Shown here one piece after another: positions 43,560-54,951 of a stretch of DNA of 64,000 nt. The notes under the pieces are model-generated. The model saw only the letters and a list, made by a program, of their open reading frames with translations, was not told the DNA's origin and ran no database searches. Source of the stretch: Stratiolaelaps scimitus (lineage: Eukaryota; Arthropoda; Arachnida; Mesostigmata; Laelapidae). The stretch is from NCBI GenBank assembly GCA_019614645.1, contig JABWDB010000036.1, forward strand, positions 3,322,833 through 3,386,832, given 5' to 3'. Numbering within the stretch: the first letter of the stretch is position 1; every line of letters begins with the position of its first letter. The position numbers were made by a program, and so were the translations under genes.

Positions 43560-46110
43560 TGACCCTTTAACATGTAACTGCGGAGATTGTCACGGCAGCC
43601 AAGTTCCCGCCATCTGCCTCCTTGTTATTTGTCTACCAGATCTCCAAGACAGCGGCGACATCAGTGTAATCACTTAATAGACAGAGTCGAATAGGTGTGT
43701 TCGTAATATTTGGTGTCAGAGTTCTAGGAAGCCCGAATCAGGCTCCTGACGTCAGTTCAAACAGAAAGGCCAAAGGCACACTCAAATGAACTATTATAGA
43801 AAAACAGGAAACATTCGTAGATGCAGCAACACACGCTCAGCACCTCGTCAGGGCGTAGGCAGAAAGAAACGAACAGACCCGACGTTTGCTGCCAGTGACA
43901 CAGCCATCGCAAGAGATACCGTTAGCATGAACCGCTGCGACACCACAACATGAGGACCTATGCGTGTTGCACAAAACTATGCAAGAATACACGGCTAGTC
44001 AAATCGAGCGGCAGCAGCAGCAAGAATTCGTGAGCGGCGTGACGAAGCGTTTCGAAGATCTCGCACTACGATAACAACGGCTAGCACCACAAGAGCATAC
44101 TCCAGTACAAGTCAACAGGATGGATCAAGGGTAATCTCCGCTCCCGACAACTGTAACAAGAGAGCTATATCCGACAGCCGACAAAACACCCAATCACAAC
44201 CTCGGACCAGCACACCGTCCACCAGATTGTCTGTGAGTGCTCTGTCTCGTCGACAAACTCCCGAAGTGCACTGGCGACGTGAAGTTCCGAGGCTGGTGGC
44301 AAGTATTTCGAGCAGGTATTATCATAAGATTTCTTTTTTTATTTTAATATACAATTACAATCATACTACAATTTACAATTGAAATCATAAAAGTCCAATG
44401 ATGGCCGACATCGAAAAATTCTGGCGTCTAAAACAACCCCTAGACGGTCCAGCGATCGCGGAGATCGAGCCTTTGGATTTCACTACTGAACAGTACAAGA
44501 CAGCAACCCAGACCGCTTCGCAGACGTCGCGTCAGCAGAAGGAGCTCACATGTAGGTCATCTCAAGGCTGTGCAACGCGCGTGATCTACATCAACCAGCG
44601 AAATTAAGTACATTGGACCAGCATATAAAAACTCTCATAGCGGAAGGTGTAGAATATACACCTTGGCAATCCTTTGCCATCACCCCAATGATTCTAAGAT
44701 GTCTGACAGACTCAATGAAATTATGCTACGCTTCCTGGAAACAAACCGTAGTAGTTATGGATGAAACCCAACTAGATTATCTAAAGTTATGCAGGAATTG
44801 GGACAACGAATTAGAAATTCAAGATAAAACGAGTAATTAGTTCCCAGCGTAGTGGGTGTAGCCTATCGGTAGGCACGAGCAGTTACAGCTGAGTCCCTGG
44901 CTATAAAAAGCCAGAGGCCGCAAATGCAGTTCCTTTAATAAATCAATAAAGCTTTACCTTTGCAATAGGCGTATTTCACCTATTGCGGCATCCAGAACAA
45001 GGTCAAAGAAACATGCGAACAGCGACCGGAGCGCAAACAATTACGCGTTCAGTACAGTCACTGTAAATAGCGATATAACATGTTTATCTTGCGAGCAGAA
45101 ACACAATTACAAGGACTGCACACAACCTTTCGCTCGCTCAACGGAAACAAGTACTAGCAGAGAATAGGGTGTGCTTCAGATGTCTACAATTCAACCACAC
45201 CTCAGAAAAACGCAAAAACACAAGGATCAATTGTAAACAAAAGTCTCGTGCATTGGTCACCTTCACGATCCCCACAAGACCATATCACTTTTAGCTGGTT
45301 GGGGCTCCGGAAGATCACGAAATGCTGTCTCTCCTCGGTCTATCCCCGATTTAGCACCAGTACTAAAATAGACGTTCTTCTGGGAATGTTCTACCACGCA
45401 TTATGCTGAATAACGTCTGGGTATTTGACGACTTCGTCGCTACTCAAGCTAAGCTCTTCTACGAAGCAGAAAAATCGGTCATCGGAGCCGACACACATTT
45501 TGTGTGCTCGAACGTCATCAAATTCCCACTTCGCTGTAACTCACTCGCAGACGACACAAGGAGCACAATTAATCTGGCAACTTCAGTTGTCGATGGATAC
45601 AAACACCAATATCACTGTGTCAGCTGACGATTCTACGCAAGGCGAAGACGAGTCGGAAGGAAAAAATTGTTCTACTTCCTAGAGGAAATTTAGCAAATAG
45701 CACTGCAGACTCTAAACATAAAACATAAGCTGAAACAATTCTTTAGAGAATCGGTACACCAAGATGCAAATGGTAGATAAACTATTTCCTTGTCCTTTAA
45801 TCCAGACATATCAGGCCTCGGTAACAGAAACCTTCACTGCTGCAATGGCTAAACGCCAAAAAAGATAAAGCCCTGTTAGCAGCGATTCACAATGAAACAG
45901 CTACATTGGTGCTGCCGGCCGGTGTGTTGGTGAACATTGGTGAACTCCGCCACGTGGAAAACTTGGAGGTGCCTGGTCGTATAGGGAAGGCCGGTCGTGA
46001 TTATCTCGGCTGGTGGGTCGTGTTTGTGAGACAAGCTGCCTGACAAGTCCTGTCAGAGGTACTGCTATCTAGTACCTGGTGTAACAGACAACACAAGCGG
46101 GCGCGTATAG
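43560..46110 (+). mobile_element. Second BEL/Pao remnant
   Basis: A candidate LTR end plus primer site (ATTTGGTGTCAGAGTTCT, about 43717) is followed by a gag start (MADIEKFWRLKQPLDGP at 44401; compare SAIETFWRLKD in the first element), gag fingers (45075-45260, CLSCEQKHNYKDC, VCFRCLQFNHTSEK), a stretch with MLNNVWVFDDFVATQAKL (45403; compare NNVRVFGDLVAIS) and the start of the reverse transcriptase (YTISLSFNPDISGLGN, about 45780). The remainder is absent. It is more decayed than the first copy. Confidence 0.7.
44850..44995 (+). repeat. Insertion-like block with TATA and polyadenylation signals
   Basis: Inside the second BEL/Pao remnant, CTATAAAAAGCC is followed within about 40 bases by two AATAAA-type signals (TAATAAATCAATAAAGC) and ends near CACCTATTGCGGCATCC. 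This is the layout of a compact LTR; no partner copy was found. Confidence 0.35.
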
Positions 46111-46439
46111 TCTCCTCGGCAGGGGACTCTCTTCTGTGTTTTTTTGAAGTACAATTACAGACGATAAGATACGAGATCATCATCACCTCATTCCTCCGGA
46201 TTGGCGTTTTCTGATTCTTCGTCTGCGGGGAGTCGGGATGGGACAAAATTTTCTCATTAAGTTCGTTGATAGACGCGTCGAGGCAGAGCAGTTCTGTGGT
46301 GCCTCGACGGTCAGCGAGCAGGGCAACAACCATGGGACTTGCTGCGCTCGGGCCTAGAGTCTGTAGAATGCGTTGCGGCTTCTAGTTCGAAGTCTACGTA
46401 AGACGCTGAGCCGCTGGGCCTTACTCCCCATACATACTC

Positions 46440-46735
46440 CCCACAGCCGCCGCTAGTTCAACCGCCGCCACTGGTTCGACTAAAGCAAACCAACCAAGCG
46501 TCACAGATGTGACGAATATTGCAGAAATAAATTCGCTTAAGCGCCGACACACGCTTATCCGTAAACCGTCGACAACTTTCCCGTGGTGAAGGGAAACTTC
46601 CCCGCCCAATCAGTAGCGAACTTAACCATCGCATCCAATCCTACGCAGTTCACCATGACCGATGGATGTCACAAATGAGCGACTTTGGCGTACTCAGTCT
46701 GACAATGAAATACGAAGGCCATCAGTGATGGTAAA
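46440..46735 (+). pseudogene. Possible LINE linker fragment
   Basis: One frame reads SSELNHRIQSYAVHHDRWMS then QMSDFGVLSL, resembling the region between endonuclease and reverse transcriptase in Jockey-like LINEs. It is short and isolated. Confidence 0.3.
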
Positions 46736-46740
46736 GAGAT

Positions 46741-46798
46741 CACAGAAGTACTCTCTTAGTGCTAGAGAAAAGCCCTAGCACTAAAGAGTACTACTGTG
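46741..46798. repeat. Long inverted repeat, about 24-bp arms, short loop
   Basis: CACAG..AGTACTCTCTTAGTGCTAG (46741-46765) pairs with CTAGCACTAAAGAGTACT..CTGTG (46775-46798), with one extra base in the left arm. Confidence 0.85.
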
Positions 46799-46799
46799 G

Positions 46800-47400
46800 C
46801 TGTATTATTTACAACAAGAAGACAGTTTAGATTAGCTCTTCTAAAGATTAGGTCTATGCTATCTCAGCTTTCTCCTGGATTGTTGCGAACATTGCCGCAT
46901 ACTCATTGTATGAATTAACTGAATTATTGTATTCTTACTTTTTAATTACAAAACTTTTTTTCAATTCAGTTCCATTATAAGGTATTAGCTATTTCGCAGC
47001 ATGCAGCACCTACGCTACCAATTGACTATGTGCCTAGTTTACGATCTACAATTTAAATGTAGACCTCAATTATTTTCTATAATTAATATAATTCGTCGCT
47101 TTCGATCGAATTTGCATTCACTTTTGCGGCTTTCGCTCTTTCTGGCGTCCTCCTTGATGTGAATTTTGACCGGCTATGGCCGTAGGCCTAGACCTTGGAA
47201 GATGTCCTTGTATTCCTCGGTTAAGGTTTGCATGCGGTCCTTGTCTTGCTAAATCACCATGTTCGAAGGAAATAGAAGTAGGAACATTTTCTCTTCCATG
47301 TTTATCTCCAAATTAATCATATAATTAATAGGGATTCATGCTCACCAATTTCATAGAGAACGAGACCAAATCGATGAATGGAACTGGTAATATTATATCG
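46800..47400. other. No recognisable gene
   Basis: AT-rich; nothing recognised. Confidence 0.4.
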
Positions 47401-47404
47401 TTTA

Positions 47405-47470
47405 TTCAAACATACAGTAGGTCGGTATTTCTAGGGATTATGGGGGGGGGTGAGGACGACAATGTCCTGG
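47405..47470 (-). mobile_element. R2-like LINE 3' UTR tip
   Basis: TTCAAACATACAGTAGGTCG and TTTCTAGGGATTATGG then a G run and GAGGACGACAATGTCC match 35704-35775. Only the 3' terminal tip was inserted, a very short 5' truncation. Confidence 0.75.
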
Positions 47471-47827
47471 TAATGGATTGAACCACCGAGGCAGTAGTGT
47501 CAATGAACAGTCTCTTGCAAGAAACTGTAAATAATATGGCGAGATGATGATGTTCGTAAGATGGCGATGATTATATGGTGATTATGATTTGACGATGATA
47601 TCACGACTCCACTATATCAGTGACGCAAATCCTTCGAATGTGTATATGTTAACATCAAAAGCACCAAAGAGGTGCCTCTCTTTTTGTTTTATTTGTATTT
47701 TGAGAATCTGTACCACACTATGGTGATCATAAATCATAAATAATGTTATGGGGTGAAGCATCATGGTAATGCTCAGGTGCAATTGTTGCATTGATCTCAT
47801 CTTAACAAAGACCTTATATATTTTTAG

Positions 47828-47962
47828 AAGAAACTTCGACAGATGCAGTTTGCTCCGTGACCTGTGCCGAGGTCGTAAAGTACGTCTGTGCTCATAGCAC
47901 ATCGAACCCGCCCTTCTGCAGCGACTCGAAGCCAACGACTCTCACGGACTTCTCATGTCAAC
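47828..47962 (+). CDS. Gene B, first visible exon, short cysteine-rich (Kazal-like?)
   Basis: Acceptor TATATTTTTAG (AG at 47826-47827), donor GTAAGG (G at 47963). The frame encodes ETSTDAVCSVTCAEVVKYVC and then FCSDSKPTTLTDFSC. Five cysteines are shared with the gene A copy. The C-x3-C-x7-C spacing hints at a Kazal-type inhibitor module; the rest is atypical. No start codon or signal-peptide exon was found upstream in this window. Confidence 0.65.
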
Positions 47963-47999
47963 GTAAGGAATCAACACTCGACCTGGAATTTCTTTATCC

Positions 48000-49010
48000 T
48001 GGATCTAAGTTGTAATAACATTTTAGATAAAGACAAATATATGTTAGTCCTTTTTCTTGGGTCGAGCTACAGTTGCACAAACGTCGTGCCCATATTAATT
48101 ATCCACTTTTTTTTGCCTTTTATGTCAAACGTTGTCAACTAATCCATTCGTGAGTAAATTGCCCGTGATGGCTCGAACTTTTATGAAGAAAAAGAGACGG
48201 TCCATCTTAACATTGTCTATTATTATCTGCTGTTGAGACTATAATTGCTGTCTTCTTTATCGTTATTCATAGCTTGCCCATGTATGATGTGTTATGCAAA
48301 ATGGGGACACTGAATTTTTTTAAATACAAGTTGACCACTGCTCGACCTGTGAAGATCAAAAAGGTGTTTGTACTTGGAATATCGACTACGATCGGATATA
48401 ATCGAATAGAACGTCTCCTTTATCTGTTTTTACACCTTTTGCCGAAATGTCAACTATAGAACTATAGATAGTATGGTAAATGTTAATTATTATCGTTACT
48501 GTAAAACTATGGTTCTCTTTTTCCTTTGTATAATATATTTTTGCCGTGAATTGATGTAAATTAGGTTTTTGTCCATAAAAGATGGGAATAAGGTATTTTC
48601 ATTAGCGAGGTCTGGAACCGTGCCATGCAAAGAGGACATGATGATGTACTATTTTTGTTTTGTCGAGCGTCCAATACGGTGGAACTTCTCGCCGCAAGAT
48701 GAGTCGCAAGAGAGGCATCGAAATAGTGTGGCACCCTTCAATAGCTGTCAACACAATCGTGAACATCGTTATCGCAGCAGTAAACCCTCCATAGCCAATC
48801 CAGCAAATCAGCAATAGTCTGTAGTCACGTTCAAGTCACAAGCAGCAGCAGCAGCAGAAATCTTCCAGAAAGATTGAGCCCAACAGCTTCGCGTACCCGG
48901 CAAACTTCAGAGGTGATTGGAAGTCAAGTACAAGACACTAAGAATAGGCTACCTTCCATCAGTGGTCGGAACTCGATTAGTTGATCTCGAGTTGTTAAAG
49001 TTGCTCGCCA
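48000..49010. other. Intron of gene B, no clear coding
   Basis: The intron includes a short (CAG)n run at about 48840-48856. No exon or transposon was recognised. Confidence 0.4.
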
Positions 49011-49027
49011 ACAATAACTGTTTGCAG

Positions 49028-49255
49028 GTATTTGGTGCTAATTACGTACAGAGGCGTAATAATTCGGTAATGCCGATGTGTCCAGACAGGGCACGTAAAA
49101 GTGGGTTGCAAAACAGATCTTGTTTGAAGTTTTGGTCCCCGGATCCCCACTGGAAGGACTGCAACGTCCGCACCTGTGTTTTTGTTCTTCGCTCTCACAA
49201 GCCAACGGCTGAGGACCAAACTACTATGGCTTTCAATGGGGAATGTACCAAATGA
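49028..49255 (+). CDS. Gene B, second visible exon region
   Basis: Acceptor CTGTTTGCAG (AG at 49026-49027). The open frame gives QVFGANYVQRRNNSV, PMCPDRARKSGLQNRSCLKF, WKDCNVRTCVFVLRSHKPTA and stops at 49253. It matches gene A from 11791 and a third copy at 12430-12560 over the first 80 bases. The exon end is unknown; a GTAAAA at 49095 is a possible donor but is not conserved in gene A. Confidence 0.4.
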   Translation, partial: VFGANYVQRRNNSVMPMCPDRARKSGLQNRSCLKFWSPDPHWKDCNVRTCVFVLRSHKPTAEDQTTMAFNGECTK

Positions 49256-49665
49256 CACAGCTCCCACCACAGGGCGCGAAACAACCTTAATCAAGGCACC
49301 ACGAAACAAACGAGAAAGCATCCCAAGGAGCTGGTTATGAACGACTTATGCTCCAACGATAACATAGAAGGCAGAGCTAATTGCGAGGACGATATCGATG
49401 AACATCCGGAGATGACGGAGATGCAACTAATTAAATAACAATTCCCTTGAATACCATCACAAAAGACGAGTCTCCACCTGGCGGATACATATGTTATCTG
49501 ATATACAGTTTTCGTAATTGGTGTTTGATCCAATATATATGAATATGGAATATGGTGCACATTGCTGAACGTTTAACGTCCCTAACCTGATTTTCGAAGC
49601 CATATCTTAGCTTAAACTTTAGTTTTGTTTAATTGAGTCCATCATTACTTCAATTTAACCTGCAG

Positions 49666-49878
49666 GTGACAAGGTATCGAAGGGATTCATCGAGCTGACG
49701 TCAGATGGAGAGAAGGAGTGCATAAAGGATCAACATTATAAACGCTTGATGACTCTGTATCCCTGCCTTGCGGGCTATGTCAACAGAGGAAGCGTCTTTT
49801 GTTCTAAGAAATGTGTTGTACCGCAGAACCGCGAAGGAGAGCCTCTGTTCTTTAATGGATACTGCTTTCTCAAAAATG
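49666..49878 (+). CDS. Gene B, cysteine-rich internal exon
   Basis: 213 nt between acceptor TTTAACCTGCAG (AG at 49664-49665) and donor GTAAGC (G at 49879). It encodes KGFIELTSDGEKECIKDQHY, then YPCLAGYVNRGSVFCSKKC, VVP and FFNGYCF. Cysteine spacing is C-x14-C-x11-C-x3-C-x16-C. It differs from gene A by about fifteen residues, and changes are spread along the exon while the cysteines (except one) are kept. This suggests a selected, secreted disulphide-rich module; the family is unknown. Confidence 0.75.
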
Positions 49879-50199
49879 GTAAGCAAACATGTTTACATAT
49901 GGCGTGTCTACGGAAAAAGCACAGTAAATTTGAACGTATCAACTGGCCCTCGTTCAATGTCAGAGTCAGCTGAAATCCAGAGTCAGAGTTCTCATCCAAT
50001 CGAGTATGACCCAAAACGTGACACAAATCATACAATTGATTATATACGATCGCGTCAGACTTTGAGAGTGTATTCAGACAAGTTATGAGGCCAGCGAGAA
50101 CCTTAGAGACCCGTTGAATAGAAGGCATAGGCCTGGCCAGGAGAGATGTGACCGTTCATATGTAAATAATTCTCCGTATCCTTATTTTTTTCTAGAATT

Positions 50200-50640
50200 T
50201 AATAGTGAGTCAGGGTAGTGGCTCTTGCTTCAGGGAGAGGACGATACAACATTAACATGTCGTTACGGTCGCAGCGCCCTGATGCAACGTTACTTGGTGA
50301 CTGTAATGACTACAAGATTATCACTTTAGACTCGATTCTTATTTTCAGTAGAGTCGATGTGCGAGTCCTCTCCGACTGAACTGAATTCTCAAATCTCATT
50401 ATGCTAGATCTATTCCTGTGACGTTGTCCATCTTGAGGAAAGATTCAGTCAGAGTTTATGAACAACAGCCATCCCCCTTTTCTACTGCTATGTGATTTAG
50501 GTATGCTTCCCAGCCTGGGACAGCTGAGTACATTATCGATTTTGACAACATCTCACAGCGTCAATTTAGTCATCATCACTTCTGTGCAACACATTCGATC
50601 CGATCAGCAAGACAGTGTCACAAATGAAAGGATCTTCAAC
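50200..50640 (+). pseudogene. LINE endonuclease fragment
   Basis: TLLGDCNDYKIITLDSI resembles the GD-x-N motif of AP-type LINE endonucleases and NSHPPFLLLCDL the final SDH strand. The spacing fits, but the motifs are altered. It lies in the gene B intron. Confidence 0.5.
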
Positions 50641-51600
50641 AGTTCATGTCGTTGACAATGTATGCGAGGTAATACCACCTTCACAGTCAGAATTGTGGAG
50701 TGAAAGAGGATGCGCTCACACCTCATGATCGTTACGAGACGGACAAACACCATCATCAAGCTACTCAAGTCTGATTTGAAAATCAGCTAATGAGTCGTAG
50801 TGCTAAAAGAGTCGCTAATCAGATAAGTGATCATATATAATATATTTTGTTGCTCTTTGGTTAGAAACTTTATTGCGGTTTCTTTTTACTAACTTGATTG
50901 ACAAATCTGCAAGTAAAGACCGCATCGATTCGTATGTGCCCCATGGGGTTCCAACCGGGGACCCAATGGTTCGAAGTAGGACGTTAATTCTTATACGTTT
51001 TTATGAAGTTCCTTGTCAGGACACATGTATTATCATGAGGGGAAAGTTTCTCCAACTCGCTATTGCTGTTCATCTGAGCGAACTTTAGTGATGGAAATTC
51101 TTGGCGGAAGTAGTATCTGCTATCCGTACATGTACTGAAATTGTTGTAGACAAATAAATTTGGGAGCAGATTAGACGAAGAACAAATGTAATGACACCCA
51201 ATGTCGTCAACGGCAGGGGTATTCCAGAAAACCCATGTGGGCTTTTGGCCATTTCTCACACAGTTGGCTGTGATAAAAAGGCAGAAGAACCAGGATGACT
51301 CGTCGATGATTGAACAATAGAGAACGAGGCGAAGAGACAATCGTCAGGTGTGACATCCTCTTTCGCTCCATAATTCTGACTATGAAGGTGGTATTGTCTC
51401 GCATGCGCTGTCAATGACATAAACTGTTGAAGATCCTCTCTTTTGCGACAATTAATTACAGGTGTTCCACTGTCTTGCTGATCGGATCCAACGTGTTGCA
51501 TAGAACCGATGATGACTTATTATAATTGTCGTTGTGAGATGGGTTTACCACATAATCGATTTTGATAGCATCTCAGAAATCGTAGCACAAACTGGTACTA
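50530..51600. repeat. Inverted repeat pair, arms about 240 bp
   Basis: 50530-50760 and 51350-51600 are diverged reverse complements. Shared strings include GATCCGATCAGCAAGACAGT and AGAGGATCTTCAACAGTT. The interval between them (about 590 bp) holds a frame at 51340-50984 on the minus strand with FITANCVRNGQKPTWVFWNT and CHYICSSSNLLPNLFVYNNF, whose start is shared with 7487-7600. Confidence 0.7.
50985..51140 (+). pseudogene. Truncated duplicate of the gene B large-exon start
   Basis: CCTTGTCAGGACACATGTAT, then GGGGAAAGTTTCTCC, and GCGAACTTTAGTGATGGAAA parallel the intron end and exon start at 53230-53330 (including the CGAACTGTGG start and the GGTTATCCATATACA region as GCTATCCGTACAT). It is a decayed partial exon. 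Confidence 0.55.
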
Positions 51601-51769
51601 CATGATCAGGAGACGAAGTATCAGACTGTTACGCAAAGATCCAGTATGCACGCTGGAGAATAATAGAAAAAACGTTAAAAAGGGGCACAGGAACGTGCGA
51701 CCATCTCAACATACGCTAAAATCCGAATCTAACAGTTTGTTTGCACTGTACCGGTTTATTCTCTTGATT

Positions 51770-52020
51770 TATTTAAAGGTCGATTTAGGTGCTCATGATG
51801 TATTTTTGGATGTCGCGGTTGCCCTTAGCTGCTTACACCAATCGATATTCCTGCAGATGCTAGAGTGTATCAGTTGTCTGTCTCGTAGCGTTGATTAGTT
51901 CAGGTCTTATCTCTCGGGTAGACGGTAGGCTGTTAACGTTGGTCGAATTGAACCCTCTCGGTAGGGGGTGAACATCAGAACGCCGCAGGATTCCGTACTT
52001 TTTATGGACTCTATTCTGCT
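51770..52020 (+). pseudogene. Jockey/CR1-type LINE reverse transcriptase fragment
   Basis: HDVFLDVAVALSCLHQSIFL and QMLECISC, then FRSYLSGRR and NIRTPQDSVLF follow motif A to motif B of the long element at 28700, with the catalytic aspartate kept in motif A but stops afterwards. Confidence 0.8.
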
Positions 52021-52024
52021 TAAG

Positions 52025-52270
52025 ATATAGCTTTTATGCTGTTCCCTATTGAGCCTAATAATCTCACGGATGATATAAGGAGTATTTTGGTCCATGTCGA
52101 AGTGTTTTTCGATGACGTCCCGCTTTGGGTTACCTGAGAATAACACGCAATGCTCATATAATCTAAAATGATGCGCTATCAGCCATATTCGGTTGGAGCC
52201 GTAGAGTCTCGGTGGGAAGTCAGTATGCCTCCAGCGGATTGCTCTCTGTTGATAAAAATACATAGCCTAC
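52025..52270 (-). pseudogene. Unassigned frame, possibly a transposon tail
   Basis: The minus strand reads NRIWLIAHHFRLYEHCVLFS, then KHFDMDQNTPYIIREIIRLN. It is open for about 110 residues. The composition resembles a conserved protein tail, perhaps of a Penelope-type element, but no motif was decisive. Confidence 0.3.
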
Positions 52271-52784
52271 ATGTGGCCTCTCTTACATTTATCCGTTCAC
52301 TTAGGACAATGGAAATATTTATGAAGGAATTCATAAAAATGTGAACAGATGTGAGTTGTGTTCTCAATTGCTGTCTTTCTCGAGTCTTTCTGTCTTTTGA
52401 CTTATAATTATGATGCTGCCTTTGTAACCGGGATGTAATGTGTCGAGGTTCTTAGCTGTTAGTGAATGCAATAATGGGTTCCAATGTTAATTGTATACTG
52501 TGACATTTCAGTGTTTTTGGTATAATGTGTATATTTCAATCACCGATGTACCAATGCTTAAGTCAATATATTTAAGGGAACTTATGCAAAGCTACGCCAG
52601 ATATTTAAGCGCAGTGAGTAAATATACTGGTCTTTTAGTTTAGTACTTCCAAGGTTTTCTATGAATTTCCTGGACTATTGTTGATGCTACATTATGCTTA
52701 TCCTGCCAGAGAGGTCTGTTTTTCCAAAGAGCTTCATTGTCCGCATGTTCTTATGCGACAGGTTGCCTTGATGCTGTCGAGCCC

Positions 52785-52855
52785 GGTGGCGTGATGCATA
52801 AATGTGCACCCTGCAATAGGAGGAGACACGTAGGCTCGATCCCTACGGTCTCACA
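52785..52855 (+). repeat. tRNA-derived SINE head or tRNA-like relic
   Basis: A box-A-like GGTGGCGTGATGC (52786-52798) is followed about 35 bases later by a perfect T arm: GTAGG, loop CTCGATC, CCTAC (52830-52847), containing a box-B-like GGCTCGATCCC. A full cloverleaf could not be drawn, so a SINE head is more likely than a functional tRNA. Confidence 0.5.
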
Positions 52856-52859
52856 TTTG

Positions 52860-53303
52860 TATTTAGGGGTGTGTCTTTCGAAGTAATGCAAGTAATGTCA
52901 GCCCGAAAGAAAGGTTTCCTTGAATTTTTGCCGAGTTCATCTGGCTCATCTAGGTCTTTTTTCAATTATTTTTCCGGTGATTCTGATTTTGTCATTTTTA
53001 TCAACACTCACGTGGGATCAACTGGGTGCCGCTGACAGCCTCTTGTTATATTCTGCAGATTTTAAACGTACAGCATGCCCACGATGCCTTGACAAACTTG
53101 GTAGGCCATATCGTCTTCTCTTCCAGGAAATAATTATGGATATGGTTATAATTTCTCTTCGAGTCGAGTATCCCCCAGAATTTAGTCCAAAATCACGCAA
53201 ATGATTTTGTTGATTCATTTATACGAGGTTTCTTATCAGGACACTTGCATTACCATGAAAATAGTTTCTCTAACCAGAGATCATTGATTGGTTTTGATTT
53301 CAG
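52860..53303. other. Intron of gene B
   Basis: No coding was recognised. The last 90 bases match the gene A intron end. Confidence 0.5.
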
Positions 53304-54210
53304 CGAACTGTGGTGGTGCTATGACGAAGCTGATGGATGTTCTAAACGGGAGTGAAATCGGTTATCCATATACAGCTGAACACTTTCACACCTTTAGAGT
53401 TTGGGTACAGCATAACCTAAAAATATTTCCAAATGTACTGAGGCTACTATATCCGTTGATGCTCGCTTACGGGGTTTTGGGAGAGGAGGGCAAAGTCTCC
53501 ACAAAGAATGATGCTCCTGAAACTGGATCAGAGTTCTCCGAAGCATTAAAAGATAAAAAAGTCCAAACTCTACTGAAATCGTTGTATACTGCTAACCCAA
53601 ATATCGTACAAGACCTCATGAAGAGGGTTAAACAGAAGATAAATGCGGATGTTTATGAAGACCGGTTTTTACGAGTCGCTTACCTGGACATTTACGGTCA
53701 CTGCAGGACGTTTAACGAATGCCCAAATATCACCACAAGATCACTGGTAGCAGAAAAGATAGATAATTGGGCTGAAGAAGGCGGGATATACTGTTCACTG
53801 GCGAGGGCCCTATTCATCACGAACATCACTGTCAATGCAACATGGTGCGAGTCCATAGCTCGTCTCCAAGGGGCGGCTCAACTCTCAACGAAATCCTTCA
53901 GTTTCATATATTCGCCCTCTTTTGTATCCAACCTCATCGCGCAGACAAGTTATGTAAATGGGGCGAGGAGGCTCGATAACGACGTCTTCAGCCGGAGTAG
54001 AGCTCTTTGTGACATTGAAGAAAACCTCAACGATGTTAACGGAAGCAACACAATCATACCCATGGCACTCTCTGATGCACTTGGGTGGGTGAAAAACGAG
54101 CGAACTAAGCCTAAAAGAATTAGTGGCTTTGCATTAATACTGGCCAATGCTGTATCTGTTAAAAAGGTGATCTGTAACGAGGAAGACCACGTTCCAAGCA
54201 TCGATTGCGA
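53304..54210 (+). CDS. Gene B, large internal exon of an unrecognised protein
   Basis: The exon runs from a GGTTTTGATTTCAG acceptor (AG at 53302-53303) to a GTAAGT donor (G at 54211), 907 nt, fully open. It begins ANCGGAMTKLMDVLNGSEIG in frame and ends with the SIDCE read-through at the donor. Shared features with gene A: LRLLYPLMLAYGVLGEE, RFLRVAYLD, IYCSLARALFITNITVNATW, SFIYSPSFVSNLIAQTSYVN, SDALGWVKNERTKPKRISGF. The last third is the most conserved. Cysteines and N-glycosylation sequons are kept, suggesting a secreted protein (inference). Confidence 0.8.
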
Positions 54211-54677
54211 GTAAGTGGACACGACCAATACGCAAAGGTACAACACATTCAATGGGTAGCCAGTGGTAGGCAAGGAAAACGTTAGCTACAGATGAAAATG
54301 TATGAATTTAACGGACGATGATTGGACCTTTACTTAGACATCTGATTTAGCTTGAGCCGTTCCGAATGTGTTCGGCTAGGCGAGGTGCCGAGGGCCCAAA
54401 TGATTGGACTCGGGTAAAGTTTGTACCATATTTGTTTCGAGTCGGTCTTACTGGCGAACATTTGACGATGTCGTTCTGTCGCTTAGAAAAGTCTCCCGAA
54501 CTTCGTTAAGAAGCAAAACCAGAATGAATCCACACTTATACCATTGAATTACACCTTTTGTGTCAAGATAAACTTTGTTTACCAGTTCCGCTGATTTATA
54601 TCTGCAACGACTGTGTTTAGGTCTACATCCGTTCACATCGGACCCTTCCCCCATTAATGACTTTGCTATTATTGCAG

Positions 54678-54951
54678 ACTTCGTCTCTATTTGGCGTTTC
54701 GTTCATTTCTTCCTGAGCCTTGCAAAGAGGAAAAAAAGTTAATACCAAGCAGCGACAAAGCTGTGGTGTATTTTACTCTGCGAGCTGCTATGCGTCGTCA
54801 ACTTTCACGCGGATCAGAAAATCCCCATGTCAATAAGACTTCCTGTCAAAGATTTCCAGCAAGATGTCAAAGATTTCCAGCAAACCATACGGCGATCGTC
54901 GAAGCAGCACAACAACTCGTCGCCCAGTGCCTGGAAGGGACCCCCGATTGA
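54678..54951 (+). CDS. Gene B, last coding exon
   Basis: Acceptor TGCTATTATTGCAG (AG at 54676-54677); joining in phase with 54210 gives a glutamate at the junction and an open frame to TGA 54949-54951. It contains FRSFLPEPCKEEKKLIPSSD, VYFTLRAAMRRQLSRGSENP and ends VAQCLEGTPD. Compared with gene A it has an extra short direct duplication (QRFPARCQRFPA, a 21-nt repeat at about 54847-54888). Confidence 0.8.

Noticed and set aside
47888..48142. Plus frame of 84 residues over the first gene B exon
   Set aside because: Its alternative frame reads through the GTAAGG donor. The cysteine-bearing frame is the one bounded by conserved splice sites.
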